From NCBI RefSeq assembly GCF_000390185.1, contig NZ_AQHR01000088.1, forward strand, positions 266,295 through 330,294: a DNA stretch of 64,000 bases, read 5' to 3'. Numbering within the stretch: the stretch's first letter is position 1; each line of letters opens with the position of its first letter. This DNA comes from Lunatimonas lonarensis. GTDB taxonomy: Bacteria; Bacteroidota; Bacteroidia; Cytophagales; Cyclobacteriaceae. Both the position numbers and the translations under genes were made by a program. The notes beneath the pieces are model-generated. The model searched no databases and had not been told where the DNA came from. It worked only from the letters and a program-made list of their open reading frames with translations. Below, one piece after another: positions 62,919 to 64,000 of this stretch.

Positions 62919-63478
62919 CGCTGGTTTGAATTAAATTTATCCGATGCCCATTTGATGGGATTGGTTTCAATATAATCATTGATTCGTTGGTAATCGGCAT
63001 CGCTGCGGATAATATGGTCATGAAACCTGGATTGCCAACCAAATTCAAACCCCAATCGGTTGGCATGGCGGGTGACGGCGGATTTATAGGATCCCACAAT
63101 CGATGAAACCGTATTTTTCCCCGGATTTTGAAATCGTTTGGCCCCGATATTGGGTTCCACGCCAACGCCAACGTCACCACCCGATTTCGATAAATCCGAT
63201 AATTTGGGCGGATTAATGATCAATATCCCGTGCATATGGTTGGGCATGATGACAAATGAACCCAATTCCACGTTTGGGGCGTGTTTGGGGATTTCGTACC
63301 AAAATACGTCTGCCAAAACCCCGACAGGCGACAAAACCATTTTTTGATGATTGATTTCACCTAAATAATGAAACCTGTTTTGTGTACAAATGGTAATGAA
63401 ATAGGCACCAGCCCAGCTGTAATCCCACCAAGAGGCACGGGCGGAGGCTACACGATATTTGTTCTGGTATCTTTCCAT
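62915..63478 (-). CDS. REP-associated tyrosine transposase-like (RAYT) protein
   Basis: This 187-residue Y1-type HUH transposase relative has the metal-binding pair His81-x-His83 in PNHMHGI and a catalytic Tyr131 candidate in VGSYKSAVTRHANRLG, followed by the family segment FGWQSRFHDHIIRSDADYQR and the INDYIETNPIKW end. All key residues are present. Such proteins are usually single domesticated genes rather than mobile insertion sequences. Here it lies between the hsdS-like part and hsdR, overlapping the first by one base and the second by four, so it is built into the operon. No terminal inverted repeats were seen around it. Confidence 0.85.
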   Translation of the reverse strand: MERYQNKYRVASARASWWDYSWAGAYFITICTQNRFHYLGEINHQKMVLSPVGVLADVFWYEIPKHAPNVELGSFVIMPNHMHGILIINPPKLSDLSKSGGDVGVGVEPNIGAKRFQNPGKNTVSSIVGSYKSAVTRHANRLGFEFGWQSRFHDHIIRSDADYQRINDYIETNPIKWASDKFNSNQR

Positions 63479-63912
63479 TAGACCAACCGTATCTTTCCCG
63501 TCAACAAAGCCTGCATCATCCCCTGTTTTTGGAGTTTGAGTTTTTGGAGTTTGGAATCAGTAAGTTTGATTTCTTTTTCAAAATCATATATCACCTTAGC
63601 AATACGATTTTGTTCGCCAAATGACGGGAATGAAACTTCTATATTCTCGATAGTTTTGGCGTTCAAACTAGGAACACCAGATGCTTCATTAAATGATTTC
63701 CATTCAATTTGTTGAAAAAGGTAAAAAATAAATCTTGCCGAATAATTCTCAGAAATTTCTGAATAAAAGAGAGTATCAACTGTCCAGAAAGGAGTCTCCA
63801 TATACTGAGGTTTATCAATAGTACCTTTCCGACCAATCAAAACGGACGGTTTATTGTATAGGTAATTATTAGCATATCCCATTAATCCTCCTGTACCTAG
63901 TATGGGATACAA
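63478..63912 (-). pseudogene. hsdS: Half of a type I restriction specificity subunit (HsdS), N-terminal part missing
   Basis: The frame encodes one target-recognition domain and one conserved coiled-coil (FPSFGEQNRIAKVIYDFEKE, then KLKLQKQGMMQALLTGK) of HsdS. Homology continues upstream of the first start-like codon (TTG at 63912): RHGKDQKQVQSSNGLYPILG is typical TRD sequence, and the frame is open to 63963, where TAA and TAG stand next to each other. So no proper start codon is visible, and a second TRD is absent. It may be a truncated hsdS, a silent cassette for switching, or a half-subunit read through from upstream sequence outside the window. Confidence 0.7.
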
Positions 63913-64000
63913 GCCATTGGACGATTGAACTTGTTTTTGATCCTTTCCATGTCTAATTCTACTTTACTAAGTTAAACTAGCCATCGTTTTGGTAATACCG

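Noticed and set aside
1..64000. CRISPR array, rRNA operon, prophage or insertion sequence with terminal repeats
   Set aside because: No regularly spaced repeats, rRNA sequence, phage structural genes or transposon ends were seen; the only transposase-like gene is the RAYT-like one.

Overview
The window is a chromosomal segment of a Bacteroidota bacterium, most likely a member of the Cytophagales close to the Cyclobacteriaceae. The evidence is a contiguous gldA-gldF-gldG gliding-motility transporter, a TonB-dependent receptor with a carboxypeptidase-regulatory N-terminus, LytTR signalling, DUF6090 and DUF3078 proteins, and promoter-like sequences with the Bacteroidota -33 TTG / -7 TAnnTTTG pattern. 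The organism name is an inference from gene content; there is no rRNA in the window.

Region 1 (1-36.3 kb) is ordinary core genome. It holds pyrE, cell-envelope genes (LysM proteins, NfeD, PlsC, a lytic transglycosylase, small beta-barrels), gatC, proteases (aminopeptidase P and an M16 peptidase), replication genes (dnaX, dnaN), the gliding transporter gldAFG, pgk, a threonylcarbamoyl-AMP synthase, recQ, comEC, phoH and an S-adenosylmethionine hydroxide adenosyltransferase. Two genes here are not simple open frames. dnaX runs into an A10 tract and must slip into the -1 frame to make full-length tau. A propeller-type lipoprotein is interrupted in frame by two consecutive stop codons.

Region 2 (36.4-41.7 kb) starts with a tRNA-Leu(CAA) and its terminator and then becomes AT-rich and accessory. 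It has an operator-like palindrome before a small two-gene unit (a short basic protein and a DUF2335 membrane protein), then a pentapeptide-repeat protein, a two-TM SLATT/DUF4231-like protein fused to a beta-domain, and a large protein with a TolB-like segment and helical repeats. This set looks like a possible defence or stress-effector island. Upstream of it lie a 49-bp near-perfect palindrome and a structured, terminator-ended element just before a 57-residue lipoprotein. This is the best place in the window to look for something undescribed.

Region 3 (41.9-57.2 kb) is sensory and envelope-related: a TPR histidine kinase with a LytTR response regulator, then an opposite-strand run of exported proteins (lipocalin-like, Sel1-repeat, OmpA-like and two unknown envelope proteins), a TonB-like protein, a TonB-dependent receptor and a DUF6090 protein.

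Region 4 (57.5-64 kb) contains a DUF1593 nucleoside-hydrolase-like lipoprotein and the distal end of a type I restriction-modification operon on the minus strand. The order is an hsdS-like half-gene, a REP-associated tyrosine transposase (RAYT-like), hsdR and a YgjP-type metallopeptidase, all joined by 1-4 base overlaps. hsdM would be expected beyond the right edge.
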